This document shows positions 25,981 through 34,421 of a DNA stretch of 64,000 nucleotides, in pieces. The first letter of the stretch is position 1; each line of letters starts with the position of its first letter. The translations under genes and the position numbers were made by a program. The DNA is from Gammaproteobacteria bacterium (GTDB lineage Bacteria; Pseudomonadota; Gammaproteobacteria; Steroidobacterales; Steroidobacteraceae). Under the pieces are notes generated by a model, which saw only the letters and a program-made list of their open reading frames with translations, did no database searches and had not been told where the DNA came from. The stretch is taken from positions 122,590-186,589 of the forward strand of contig PKRE01000008.1 in the NCBI GenBank assembly GCA_017577615.1, given 5' to 3'.

Positions 25981-27036
25981 ATGAGCTTCATCCCCAAACC
26001 CAAAGTCGCGCATCCGAGCTTGCCCAAGAATGAACTGGGCCTTACACGCCGCGATTACGAAGGCGTCATGTCCACGCTCTGCGCGGGCTGCGGACACGAT
26101 TCGGTGACCGCAGCGATCATAGAGGCTGTCTGGGGCTTGTCGATCCGCCCTGAGCAGGTCGTGAAGCTTTCAGGCATCGGCTGCTCGTCGAAGACGACCG
26201 CATACTTCGTGAGCGGCGGCCACGGCTTCAATTCCGTGCACGGGCGCATGCCGTCGATCGCCACAGGCGCGATCGCGGCCAACAAAGACCTGTACTACAT
26301 CGGAGTCTCCGGGGACGGCGACACCTTGTCCATCGGCTTCGGGCAGTTCGCACATGCGATTCGGCGCAACATCAACATGCTGTACATCATCGAGAACAAC
26401 GGGGTGTACGGTTTGACGAAGGGACAGTTCTCCGCCTCCGCCGATATCGGCTCGAAGACGAAGCGAGGAGAAGAAAATCTACAGCCTCCCATCGATCCCG
26501 TCGTCGCCGGGCTGACGCTCGGAGCAGGTTTTGTCGCGCGCAGCTTTTCCGGCGACAAGCAGCAGCTCGTGCCGCTCATTCAAGCCGGTCTGAAATACAA
26601 AGGCTTTGCGCTCATCGACGTGCTCTCGCCCTGCGTCACGTTCAACGATCACGAGGGCTCGACGAAGAGTTACCGCTTCGTTCGCGAGCACTACGACGAG
26701 GTCGTGCACGCCGATTTTGTGCCACCCGCGCAAGAGATCACGATCCAGTATTCGCCTGGCGAGGCGATTCCCGTGACCATGCACGACGGCAGTCGCATCG
26801 TGCTGCGCAAGCTCGATGAGCGCTACGATCCGACCCGTCGCGGCAAGGCATACAACTATCTGCGCGATAGGCTCGCCAAGGGCGAGTACGTGACCGGCCT
26901 CATCTACATTGACGAAAAAGGTCGCGACTTCCACGAAGTGAACGGCACGACCGACACGCCCATCAACCAATTGCCGTACGAGGTCTTGACTCCCGGCGCA
27001 GCGGCGTTGGAGCAGATCATGAGCCGTTACCGATAG
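25981..27036 (+). CDS. korB: 2-oxoacid:ferredoxin oxidoreductase, beta subunit
   Basis: The 351-residue TPP-binding subunit has the cysteine ligands of its 4Fe-4S cluster (C34 and C37 in CAGCGHD, C68 in GIGCSSK, and a Cys in LSPCVTF). The TPP motif GDGDTLSIGFGQ...NNGVYGLTKGQ is clear. It catalyses oxidative decarboxylation with KorA. The ATG start gives MSFIPKPKVAHPSLPKN, which matches the usual beginning of this family; a TTG at 25948 that overlaps the korA stop is an alternative. Confidence 0.92.
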   Translation: MSFIPKPKVAHPSLPKNELGLTRRDYEGVMSTLCAGCGHDSVTAAIIEAVWGLSIRPEQVVKLSGIGCSSKTTAYFVSGGHGFNSVHGRMPSIATGAIAANKDLYYIGVSGDGDTLSIGFGQFAHAIRRNINMLYIIENNGVYGLTKGQFSASADIGSKTKRGEENLQPPIDPVVAGLTLGAGFVARSFSGDKQQLVPLIQAGLKYKGFALIDVLSPCVTFNDHEGSTKSYRFVREHYDEVVHADFVPPAQEITIQYSPGEAIPVTMHDGSRIVLRKLDERYDPTRRGKAYNYLRDRLAKGEYVTGLIYIDEKGRDFHEVNGTTDTPINQLPYEVLTPGAAALEQIMSRYR

Positions 27037-27102
27037 ACGAGGGTGTCGTGCTGCGTGCAGGCCACCGTAGCCAGTGGCGCGCGCTTCCTTTACCCTCTCG
27101 TC

Positions 27103-27927
27103 ATGCTCAAGAACAAAACCTTGTTCATCACTGGGGCCTCGCGCGGCATCGGGCTGGCGATTGCCAAGCGCGCTGCACGCGATGGGGCGAATATCGCGAT
27201 CGCCTCCAAGACCGATAAGCCGCATCCCAAGCTGCCTGGCACGATTCACACGGCGGCTCGCGAGGTCGAGGAAGCAGGCGGCCGCGCGCTGGCGTTGCAA
27301 GTGGACATCCGTGACGAGGAGGCAGTCGCACGGGCGGTGCAGCGCTGCGCGGACCATTTCGGCGGCATCGACATCCTGGTGAACAATGCCAGCGCCATCT
27401 ACTTGAGCGGCACCGCGGGTACGCCGATCAAGCGCTTCGATTTGATGTTCGACGTCAATGTGCGAGGCACGTTCGTTTGCTCTCAGGCGTGTCTGCCGTA
27501 TCTGAAGGCTTCTGCCGAGGCAGGTCGCAACCCGCACATCTTGAATCTCTCGCCGCCGCTGAACATGGAGCCGCGCTGGTTCGCGCCTCATCTTGCGTAC
27601 ACGATGGCGAAGTACGGCATGAGCATGTGCGTGCTCGGCATGGCGGAAGAGCTCCGTCCGATCGGGATCGCGGTCAATGCGCTCTGGCCCCGCACGGTGA
27701 TCGCAACCGCAGCGCTCGATGTCATTCCCTTCGCCGACCCAAAGCGCGGTCGCACTCCCGAGATAGTGGCCGATGCCGCATACGAGATTCTCACACGCGA
27801 TGCGCAGACGTGCACCGGCCAGTTCTTCATAGACGAAGACGTGCTGAGAGCGGCCGGTGTCACGGATTTCGATCGCTATGCCGTGACGCCTGGTAACAAG
27901 GATCTGCTGCAGGATCTTTTTATATAA
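27103..27927 (+). CDS. Short-chain dehydrogenase/reductase, HSDL2-like
   Basis: The 274-residue SDR has the cofactor motif TGASRGIGLAIAKRAA, NNASAIYL near 95 and the YTMAKYGM catalytic Tyr/Lys. The expected catalytic Ser falls at LNLSPPLN. The KTDKPHPKLPGTIHTAA segment after strand two is typical of the hydroxysteroid dehydrogenase-like protein 2 group. The substrate is unknown. It follows korB by 66 bp and may be co-transcribed. The ATG chosen begins MLKNKTLFITGAS, directly at the first strand. Confidence 0.88.
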   Translation: MLKNKTLFITGASRGIGLAIAKRAARDGANIAIASKTDKPHPKLPGTIHTAAREVEEAGGRALALQVDIRDEEAVARAVQRCADHFGGIDILVNNASAIYLSGTAGTPIKRFDLMFDVNVRGTFVCSQACLPYLKASAEAGRNPHILNLSPPLNMEPRWFAPHLAYTMAKYGMSMCVLGMAEELRPIGIAVNALWPRTVIATAALDVIPFADPKRGRTPEIVADAAYEILTRDAQTCTGQFFIDEDVLRAAGVTDFDRYAVTPGNKDLLQDLFI

Positions 27928-27991
27928 GCTGGGGGCTCGGGGCTGGAGACTGGAGCTGCGGTGGCGCGCGATAGGGGAAGTGCGAAGTGCG

Positions 27992-28107
27992 TGATCCCTT
28001 CCCGGCGCGGTAGCAGAACATGATCCCTCCCCCGCGTGGTGACAGAAGGTGATCCCTCCACCGCAGGGTAGCAGGACATGATCCCTCCCCCGCGCAGCGG
28101 GGAGGGC
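27992..28107. repeat. 29-bp tandem repeat array ending in a REP-like palindrome
   Basis: Imperfect units beginning TGATCCCT start at 27992, 28021, 28050 and 28079, an exact 29-bp period. The last unit runs into a palindrome (CTCCCCCGC / GCGGGGAG). Units abut with no spacers, so this is not a CRISPR. The same GC-rich palindrome family recurs at 41761 and 51165-51260. Confidence 0.8.
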
Positions 28108-28220
28108 CGGGAGGGGGTATGCGCCGCGCACCCCCCTTATCTACAGTCCCCCGCCCTCCGCCCTCAGCCCCCAGTCCACGTGTATGCTTGCGCGCCTCCT
28201 AGCGACACGGTTTCGGTGCG

Positions 28221-28985
28221 GTGGACATTCCAGTCGAGCTCATCGTCGTTCTCGTAGCTGCGTTCGTTGCTGGCTTGGTCGATGCGATGGTCGGCGGCGG
28301 CGGGCTCGTGCAAGTGCCTGCACTGTTCGCGTCGTACCCGAACGCCGCGCCGCCAACCTTGCTCGGCACGAGCAAGCTCGCCGGCATCTTCGGAACGACG
28401 AGCGCGGTATGGCGATACGCGCGCAAAGTCGCCATTCCTTGGCGAGCGTTGCTGCCGCTCAGTGTCTATGTCCTGCTCGCTTCGGTGAGCGGCGCATTCT
28501 TGGCGACGCGTGTAGCAGCGGAGATCTTCCGGCCGCTCGTTCCCGTGATGCTCTGCGCCGTCTTGATCTACACGCTCACGCGCAAGAGCTTCGGTACCGA
28601 ACACACACCGCGCGAATTCAGCGGACAACATCATTTGATCGGTGCGCTGGCCATCGCTGCGATCGGGTTCTACGACGGTTTTTTTGGTCCGGGCACCGGT
28701 AGCTTTCTAATGTTCGTGTTCGTGCGCTGTTATGGGTACGACTTTCTCCACGCGGCCGCGAACGCGCGCGTTCTGAATGTGGTCGCCAATGGCGCAGCGT
28801 TGACCTACTTCGCTTGGCACGGACATGTGTTCTGGCATGTCGGGCTTGCTATGGCGGCTTGTAACGTCGCAGGTGCGATCGTCGGCACGCGCCTGGCATT
28901 CCGCGGCGGCAGCACCTTGGTGCGCAAGGTCTTCATCGTAGTGGTTTCCCTGCTCATCGTGCGGACGGCGTGGCTGGCTATGTAG
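28221..28985 (+). CDS. TSUP (TauE/SafE) family membrane transporter
   Basis: The 254-residue protein has about eight hydrophobic helices. It carries the repeated family motif, seen as AGLVDAMVGGGGLVQVPAL near 18 and IGFYDGFFGPGTGSFLMF near 155. TSUP proteins export sulfite, sulfonates or related anions, but the substrate is not fixed by sequence. The start is a GTG (MDIPVELIV) without a strong ribosome-binding site. A link to the sulfate genes elsewhere in the window is possible but unproven. Confidence 0.85.
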   Translation: MDIPVELIVVLVAAFVAGLVDAMVGGGGLVQVPALFASYPNAAPPTLLGTSKLAGIFGTTSAVWRYARKVAIPWRALLPLSVYVLLASVSGAFLATRVAAEIFRPLVPVMLCAVLIYTLTRKSFGTEHTPREFSGQHHLIGALAIAAIGFYDGFFGPGTGSFLMFVFVRCYGYDFLHAAANARVLNVVANGAALTYFAWHGHVFWHVGLAMAACNVAGAIVGTRLAFRGGSTLVRKVFIVVVSLLIVRTAWLAM

Positions 28986-29113
28986 TGAGCTTCACCTAAG
29001 CGCATGCTCTGAGCCGGTTTCCTGTTCCTGCCTACTAACGCTTGCACCGCGACGAGCTCCGGACCATCCTACGGTGCTTCAATGCAGCCGGCCGTCGGGC
29101 TCAGGGGGTCGTC

Positions 29114-29905
29114 GTGAACGAGGAAACCAAGAATTGGATCTGGTACGCCATTCCGATCGCGGTGGTCGTCGCAATTGGTGCGGCACTGTACTATGGCTAT
29201 CGGGAGCGAGCGCCGCAGTCCGAGCCGCAGGCGCAACAACAGGCCCCTGTCGAGCCGGTCGAATCGGAACCTGTCATCAAGCATCCGATCGAGCCCACAG
29301 CCGAAAGCGAGGAACCGCTGCCAACGATCGAGGAGAGCGATCCTTCGCTGCAACAGGCGCTGGTAGAAGCATTCGGACGTCCGCTCGAGCAGTACTTGGT
29401 GCCGAAAAGCATCATCCGGCATACAGTCGCCACGATCGACAATCTCCCGCGCAAGAAGGCTGCCGTTCAGATGTGGCCGCTCAAGCCGATGAGCGGCGAG
29501 TTCCTCGTGAAGTCCGAGGGCGAGGTCATCACTCTGGACGAGAAAAATTTTGCGCGTTACACGCCGCTCGTATCGCTGTTCGAGAAGGCGGATACGCAAC
29601 AGCTCGTTAGGCTCTATCGCCGCTACTATCCGCTCCTGCAGCAAGCATATGCCGATCTCGGCTACCCGGACGGCTACTTCAACGACCGGCTGATCGAAGT
29701 CATCGATCATCTGCTCGAGACACCTGAGATCCGAGCTCCGATCGAGCTGACGCAGCCTGGGATGTTCTACGAGTATGCGGATCCATCGCTCGAGAACCGC
29801 TCGGCGGGGCAGAAATTGCTTATTCGCATGGGTCCGCAGAACACAGCCATCATCAAGCGCAAAATACTCGAGCTGCGCGAGGAGCTCGCAAGCAAACAAG
29901 AATGA
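29114..29905 (+). CDS. DUF3014 membrane-anchored protein
   Basis: The 263-residue protein has a single N-terminal membrane helix (WYAIPIAVVVAIGAALYYG, about 9-27). A Gln/Glu/Pro-rich linker to about 75 precedes a conserved globular domain containing YYPLLQQAYADLGYPDGYFN and RLIEVIDHLLETPE, diagnostic of DUF3014. It is probably periplasmic; the function is unknown. The start is GTG, five bases after GGGGG. It may be co-transcribed with the next gene, 37 bp downstream. Confidence 0.85.
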   Translation: MNEETKNWIWYAIPIAVVVAIGAALYYGYRERAPQSEPQAQQQAPVEPVESEPVIKHPIEPTAESEEPLPTIEESDPSLQQALVEAFGRPLEQYLVPKSIIRHTVATIDNLPRKKAAVQMWPLKPMSGEFLVKSEGEVITLDEKNFARYTPLVSLFEKADTQQLVRLYRRYYPLLQQAYADLGYPDGYFNDRLIEVIDHLLETPEIRAPIELTQPGMFYEYADPSLENRSAGQKLLIRMGPQNTAIIKRKILELREELASKQE

Positions 29906-29942
29906 CTCGGCGTCGGACCAGGCGTCTCTCGGGAGGAGGACC

Positions 29943-31046
29943 ATGCGCAAGGCTGTGCTGGTGTTGGGGCTAACCACGATCGTCGCCTCGCTCGTCTGCA
30001 TGCACTTGGTACGCGAGCTGCGCGACGAGCGTGCGCGCGCCGCGACACTGGAAGTGCGCATTGCGCAGCTCGAACGAATGGCACGCTCACACGAAGCAAG
30101 CGACGCACCAAATGCGTGGTCAGTCAATCCGTTCACGTCACCTCACGAACCTGCCGTCACGCCTGCCACAACGAACGCCGAGACCACCCCTGCCCCTCAG
30201 ACGAGCTCCGTTGCAGAGAACGAAGCCGAGCCGGCTGTCGAGCAACGCGTGCGTGAGATGCAGGCACGCATGCGCGCGCAACTCGATCGCCGCCGCGAGC
30301 TGTTGCAGGACCCACAGTACCGCGAGGCGATGCGCAGACAACAGCGAGCCTTCATGGCAAAGGCGCATCCGGGCCTGCGCGAGGCGCTCGGATTGTCCGC
30401 CGAAGAAACCGAGCGCTTCCTCGACCTGCTCGCGGATCCACAAATCAGCCTGATGCAGGACGTGCTGTTCGACGGCAGCGACCCACAGCGGGCACAGCAG
30501 GCGTTGCAGGAGGGTCATCAGCGTCAGCAGGAAGAGATCGAGATGCAGTTCGGGCCGGAGGTTCGTCAACGCTGGCAGACGTACCGAGATACACTGGCCG
30601 AGCGGCACCGCGCCGCAGCGCTGCAATCAGAGCTCGCCATGGCTGGCGTGCCGCTCGATCAGCAGCAATCGCAGGCGCTGCTGGATGCGCTCATCGACGA
30701 GCGGCGCCGGCAGACGCAGGAGCTGAGAGCGACTGCCGCGGAGCTCGATGCTTTCACGCCAATGGGCAGGGCCGCCCCGATGGACCCGGTGAAGTGGCTC
30801 GAATCGCACGAGCAGGCGCACGAGCGAGTGCTGAGCGCGTTGCAGTCCAGCTTAAGACCCGAACAACTCGCGCGATTGGAAGAGGTGTTTACGCGTGAGC
30901 GGGAAATGCAAAAGGCGTCAATGGAGTTGATGCGTGCGCAGGGATTGGACCAGTTTCCAGCCACGATGACCAACTTCGGCATCGTACCCAGCAGAGGATT
31001 TGCGGTCGGATTGAGTGCCGAGAGCGAGCCGCGCGGAAGGGATTAG
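29943..31046 (+). CDS. Membrane-anchored coiled-coil protein of unknown function
   Basis: The 367-residue product starts at an ATG after GGAGGAGG. An N-terminal hydrophobic segment (AVLVLGLTTIVASLVCMHLV) acts as signal anchor. A short coiled coil (about 24-45), a Pro/Thr-rich linker and a long Gln/Arg/Glu-rich helical region follow. The segment from about 105 (REMQARMRAQLDRRRELLQ ... LREALGLSAEETERFLDLL) recurs in proteobacterial periplasmic helical proteins. No catalytic motif is seen and no named family is assigned. Confidence 0.65.
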   Translation: MRKAVLVLGLTTIVASLVCMHLVRELRDERARAATLEVRIAQLERMARSHEASDAPNAWSVNPFTSPHEPAVTPATTNAETTPAPQTSSVAENEAEPAVEQRVREMQARMRAQLDRRRELLQDPQYREAMRRQQRAFMAKAHPGLREALGLSAEETERFLDLLADPQISLMQDVLFDGSDPQRAQQALQEGHQRQQEEIEMQFGPEVRQRWQTYRDTLAERHRAAALQSELAMAGVPLDQQQSQALLDALIDERRRQTQELRATAAELDAFTPMGRAAPMDPVKWLESHEQAHERVLSALQSSLRPEQLARLEEVFTREREMQKASMELMRAQGLDQFPATMTNFGIVPSRGFAVGLSAESEPRGRD

Positions 31047-31063
31047 GCGCCTGAGGCTACAAT

Positions 31064-31474
31064 CTAAGCACCCCGCAGCTGCTCGATCGCTCTATTGAGC
31101 GCATCCGCGACATCTTGTTCTGTGTACGGCTTCGTGAGCAGGCCAAGCGGTCGTGCACGCTCGATGCGATCGCCGAACTCCGCAAACGAGGCACCGGAGA
31201 TCAGCAAGGAGCGAATCCCATAGCGGTTGAAAAGCGCCGCAGCCGTATCGATCCCGTCGCCTCCGTCACCGATGAGGCCGATATCGACGATTGCCAGATC
31301 AGTCGGCGTACCCGCAGCAAACGCCAACGCAGTGCGCAGCGAAGGCGCGATCCCGCTCACGTGGTGGCCTAGGTCCTGCAACAATCTTTGCAGGTGAAGG
31401 CTGATGAGGGTTTCGTCTTCGACGATGAGCACGCGGAGCTGATGGGCGACTGGGCCCTTGATATCCAAACTCAT
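31064..31474 (-). CDS. Single-domain response regulator (receiver protein)
   Basis: The 136-residue protein is only a receiver domain: acidic EDE in LIVEDETLIS, phospho-acceptor Asp in AIVDIGLIGDGG and Lys in LLTKPYTEQ. It lacks an output domain, so it probably acts in a phosphorelay or by protein contact. The sequence AGTPTDLAIVDIGL resembles receivers encoded near hybrid kinases. No kinase is adjacent. A second lone receiver is divergently encoded 274 bp away. Confidence 0.88.
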   Translation of the reverse strand: MSLDIKGPVAHQLRVLIVEDETLISLHLQRLLQDLGHHVSGIAPSLRTALAFAAGTPTDLAIVDIGLIGDGGDGIDTAAALFNRYGIRSLLISGASFAEFGDRIERARPLGLLTKPYTEQDVADALNRAIEQLRGA

Positions 31475-31748
31475 GTCGATCGACCGCTAGACGGACGTCG
31501 CACGTTTCGCGACAACGCTGCTGGGCTGGTCTCGTCGGAACAACCGCAATGCGCCATTAAAGCCAAAGTTCCCCTCACTCGCACATCGTCGGTATCTTAC
31601 TGGCAGGAACGGCTGCGCGCGAAAGCGCTGTACCGGAGCGACGTCAGCTAGTCCCTCATGCAGGCGTAAGCCATTTCCTATGACAAACCTCCAAGGCCGC
31701 GCATGAAGCGAGCTTGCCGTACTATGCGAACATCAATCGGGCCATGCC

Positions 31749-32129
31749 ATGCGGATATTGATAGTCGAAGACGAGCTCCTCGTGCGCATGTTTGCTGTCG
31801 ATGCACTCGAGGATGTAGGTTTTACCGTAGATGAGGCGGGTACGGCAGCCGAGGCTCTGCGCATCTTCAGCCAAGTGGGCGAAGAGCTCTCGGCCGTGAT
31901 CATCGACCTCGGATTGCCGGATCGCCCCGGAGCGGAGCTCGCCGCTGAGCTGCACAGCTTGCGGAACGATGTGCCCATCTTGATCGCGAGCGGACGTAGC
32001 GAAAGAGAGATTCGCGAGCGCTTTTCCAGCGACTCGCGTGTAGGCGTGCTCGTCAAGCCATTCACCGCTTCCATGCTGATGGATGCGCTCGAGTCGGTCG
32101 GGGTCAATTGCGGGGACCGGCGTCCGTAG
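31749..32129 (+). CDS. Single-domain response regulator (receiver protein)
   Basis: The 126-residue protein has ILIVEDELLVRMFAVDAL at the start, phospho-acceptor Asp in AVIIDLGLPDRPG and the conserved Lys in GVLVKPFTASML. It has no output domain. It is transcribed divergently from the receiver gene at 31064-31474, and the two differ in sequence, so this is not a recent duplication. Its partner kinase lies elsewhere. Confidence 0.88.
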   Translation: MRILIVEDELLVRMFAVDALEDVGFTVDEAGTAAEALRIFSQVGEELSAVIIDLGLPDRPGAELAAELHSLRNDVPILIASGRSEREIRERFSSDSRVGVLVKPFTASMLMDALESVGVNCGDRRP

Positions 32130-32151
32130 CGGATCGCCGGTCGGAAAGCCT

Positions 32152-32778
32152 TCACGCTACGGTCTTCACCGTGATGCCCTCGGCTTGCAGCGCCGCCTGC
32201 ACGTGAGGTCGTGCCGCCACACGCGCGTGATAGCGTGCCAAGTTCGGCCACTGTGCCAAATCGATCCCTACGGCATTCGTCCAGTTCACGACTGTAAACA
32301 GATAGGCATCTGCGACGGTGAACTGCTCCCCCATGAGATAGGGGCGTTCACCGATCTCGCTGTTCACCCAAGCAAGACAACTCGCAATCTTTTCGCGAGC
32401 AGCCTTGCGCCAGTCATCCAGCGGCAGATGGGGACGAAACAAGGGCGTGAAGGACTTGTGCAGCTCGCTCGTCGTGTAATTGAGCCATTCGAGGACTCGA
32501 TACCGCTCCATCGTCCCCGGCTGAGGAAGCAAGCCTGAGGCGGGCTTCTGATCGGCGAGGTATTGAACGATGACCGCCCCTTCCGTCAGTCGCTCGCCAT
32601 TATCCAGTTCCAGGACGGGTACATAGCCTTTCGGATGTATATCCGCAAACGGTGTGCCCGTGCTCACGACCGTCCGTGTCTTCATGTCCACCTTCTCCAA
32701 GGAAAACTCGAAACCCGCCTCACGCAGCACGATGTGCGGCGAAAGCGAGCAAGCACCTGGAGCGTAATACAGCTTCAT
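32152..32778 (-). CDS. Glutathione S-transferase (beta-like)
   Basis: The 208-residue protein starts MKLYYAPGACSLSPHIVLRE, the beta-class pattern with the catalytic Cys10. The thioredoxin-like domain shows GYVPVLELDNGERLTEGAVI, where cis-Pro and the Glu bind glutathione. The C-terminal all-helical domain includes YLMGEQFTVADAYLFTVVNW. It should conjugate glutathione to electrophiles in the cytosol. The ATG chosen starts at strand one. Confidence 0.92.
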   Translation of the reverse strand: MKLYYAPGACSLSPHIVLREAGFEFSLEKVDMKTRTVVSTGTPFADIHPKGYVPVLELDNGERLTEGAVIVQYLADQKPASGLLPQPGTMERYRVLEWLNYTTSELHKSFTPLFRPHLPLDDWRKAAREKIASCLAWVNSEIGERPYLMGEQFTVADAYLFTVVNWTNAVGIDLAQWPNLARYHARVAARPHVQAALQAEGITVKTVA

Positions 32779-33042
32779 GGCAATCCTCTCGTATATCGAG
32801 AACATCAATCATTGGAAAGGTCGCGAGAAATTATCTGAACATGTCGGCTAACGGAAGCACGGAGCGGCTTATATGACGCCGCGATTCGTGACCAGCTCGA
32901 AACAGTCTTGTTCCTCATCAGATATCTGAATGCGCAACGGAATCGTGCCAAGCTTTAGCCGGCCCGGCCTGCGTAGGTGGAGCGCTCGGTGAGCGTGCAA
33001 CGTGCGCAGCGCGTTGGCCCCTCCGCGATGCGAGATGCGTTC

Positions 33043-34020
33043 ATGGATGTCTTCTCGAACGTACTGAAGATGACGAACCTTGCCGCACATGTCTCGGGTG
33101 CGCGCGCGTTCGTCCGCCCATGGGGCATACACGTCGAGGCACAGGCACATGCCATCGTTCACATTGTGAAACGTGGAGTGTGTTGGCTGAGACGTGGCGA
33201 TGAGATCCTTCCTTTGAGCTCAGGCGAGCTCGTGCTGCTCGCGCACGGCGATGCGCACACGCTTGCTTCCGATCGTGCAATGCTCGACCTGCAATCGTCT
33301 CGTAACGAGATTGTGAAATCACGAGCGCTGCCGTCATCTCGCAGCCTCTCGTCTTCGCTTACCGAAACGACCGAGATCGTTTCAGCCACGTATGAGCTCT
33401 CGCAGGAAGCAGCCCACCCCTTGCTCTTGCTACTGCCGCCCGTCATTCATTTTTCCCGTGCGCCGGAAGATTCACACGATGAGCTTGCGCTGCTCGTGCA
33501 GCTCATCCTCAAGGAAAGCGAACGCCGTGCAATCGGCACAGATGCCGTCTTGCCGCATCTCGTCGCGACCTTGTTCGTCTACATCGTCCGCAGCTGGCTG
33601 CGCAAGCAGCCAAGCGAGACAGCCGGTTGGATCGGTGCGCTGCGTGATCCGCAGATTCGAAGAGCACTGACGTCCATCCACAACGCGCCGCACGTACCTT
33701 GGAGTGTCGAATCGCTGGCCCGCTCGGTGGCCATGTCACGCGCGGCGTTCGCGAAACGTTTCTCGGAGCTCGTAGGCGAACCGCCGCTCACTTATCTCAC
33801 GCGTTGGCGGATGGACCTGGCTGCAAAACTCCTGCGGGAGTCGAACGAGCCCGTCGCGAGAATAGCGGCCCGGGTGGGATACATCTCTGAAACGGCGTTC
33901 GCCAAGGCCTTTAAGCGCTGGCGAAAGAGCGCGCCGGGTCAGTACCGCAGGCTACGCAATCCTACTCACCTGAGGTCTAGCAAGCGACAGACTGAAGTCG
34001 CAGCGGACGCGCTGTTCTAA
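33043..34020 (+). CDS. AraC-family regulator with N-terminal cupin
   Basis: The 325-residue regulator has an N-terminal cupin_6-type sensing domain (GARAFVRPWGIHVEA ... LSSGELVLLAHGDAHTL). A C-terminal AraC double helix-turn-helix (about 230-325) includes VESLARSVAMSRAAFAKRFSE, the signature PVARIAARVGYISETAFAKAFKR and GQYRR. The start is uncertain: MDVFSNVL at 33043 matches family N-termini, while ATG at 33028 or GTG at 32977 would lengthen it. The divergent GST gene is a plausible target. Confidence 0.88.
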   Translation: MDVFSNVLKMTNLAAHVSGARAFVRPWGIHVEAQAHAIVHIVKRGVCWLRRGDEILPLSSGELVLLAHGDAHTLASDRAMLDLQSSRNEIVKSRALPSSRSLSSSLTETTEIVSATYELSQEAAHPLLLLLPPVIHFSRAPEDSHDELALLVQLILKESERRAIGTDAVLPHLVATLFVYIVRSWLRKQPSETAGWIGALRDPQIRRALTSIHNAPHVPWSVESLARSVAMSRAAFAKRFSELVGEPPLTYLTRWRMDLAAKLLRESNEPVARIAARVGYISETAFAKAFKRWRKSAPGQYRRLRNPTHLRSSKRQTEVAADALF

Positions 34021-34043
34021 GCAAGCCCGGGCTGTGCTCCTGG

Positions 34044-34235
34044 TCAATGACTGCGACTCCACTCGTCGGGCGGATTCTGCTTACGTACTTTACGCGGATT
34101 GGCAGCAGAGCCCTTCTGGTAGCCGCGGTCGAATTTGCGACGACGAAAGATGTAAATCGTCAACGCGAGCGCCACGGCGATCAGCACCAGGATGGGCACC
34201 AAGTATTCGCTAAAGAACTCGATGAGGGGGGTCAT
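34044..34235 (-). CDS. Small single-helix membrane protein
   Basis: The 63-residue product has one membrane helix (YLVPILVLIAVALALTIYIF, about 11-30) followed by a basic cytoplasmic tail (RRRKFDRGYQKGS). GAGGA lies upstream of the ATG. The family is not recognised. Confidence 0.45.
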   Translation of the reverse strand: MTPLIEFFSEYLVPILVLIAVALALTIYIFRRRKFDRGYQKGSAANPRKVRKQNPPDEWSRSH

Positions 34236-34421
34236 GAATCGTCCTCGTCGTGATGGCCGTGTTGCGCCTCGCCCGTATGTGGCAAACGGCCCAGCACGAC
34301 GATAGTTTCCGGGCGCAAACCGGAGGCTGCCTGTGCGTCACACGCACAACCTCAATCGTCAAACAGTTCCTTGGGTGGGCTGATACGCTCTGGGAGCGCG
34401 CTGCGGCCGGAGGGCCAATCC

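Noticed and set aside
27992..28107. A CRISPR array at the 29-bp repeats
   Set aside because: Units abut with no variable spacers between them and no cas gene is near.
26479..28131. A 550-codon minus-strand frame antisense to korB and the SDR, ending in the 29-bp repeats
   Set aside because: It reads through the repeat array and has no recognisable domain; the plus-strand genes are well supported.
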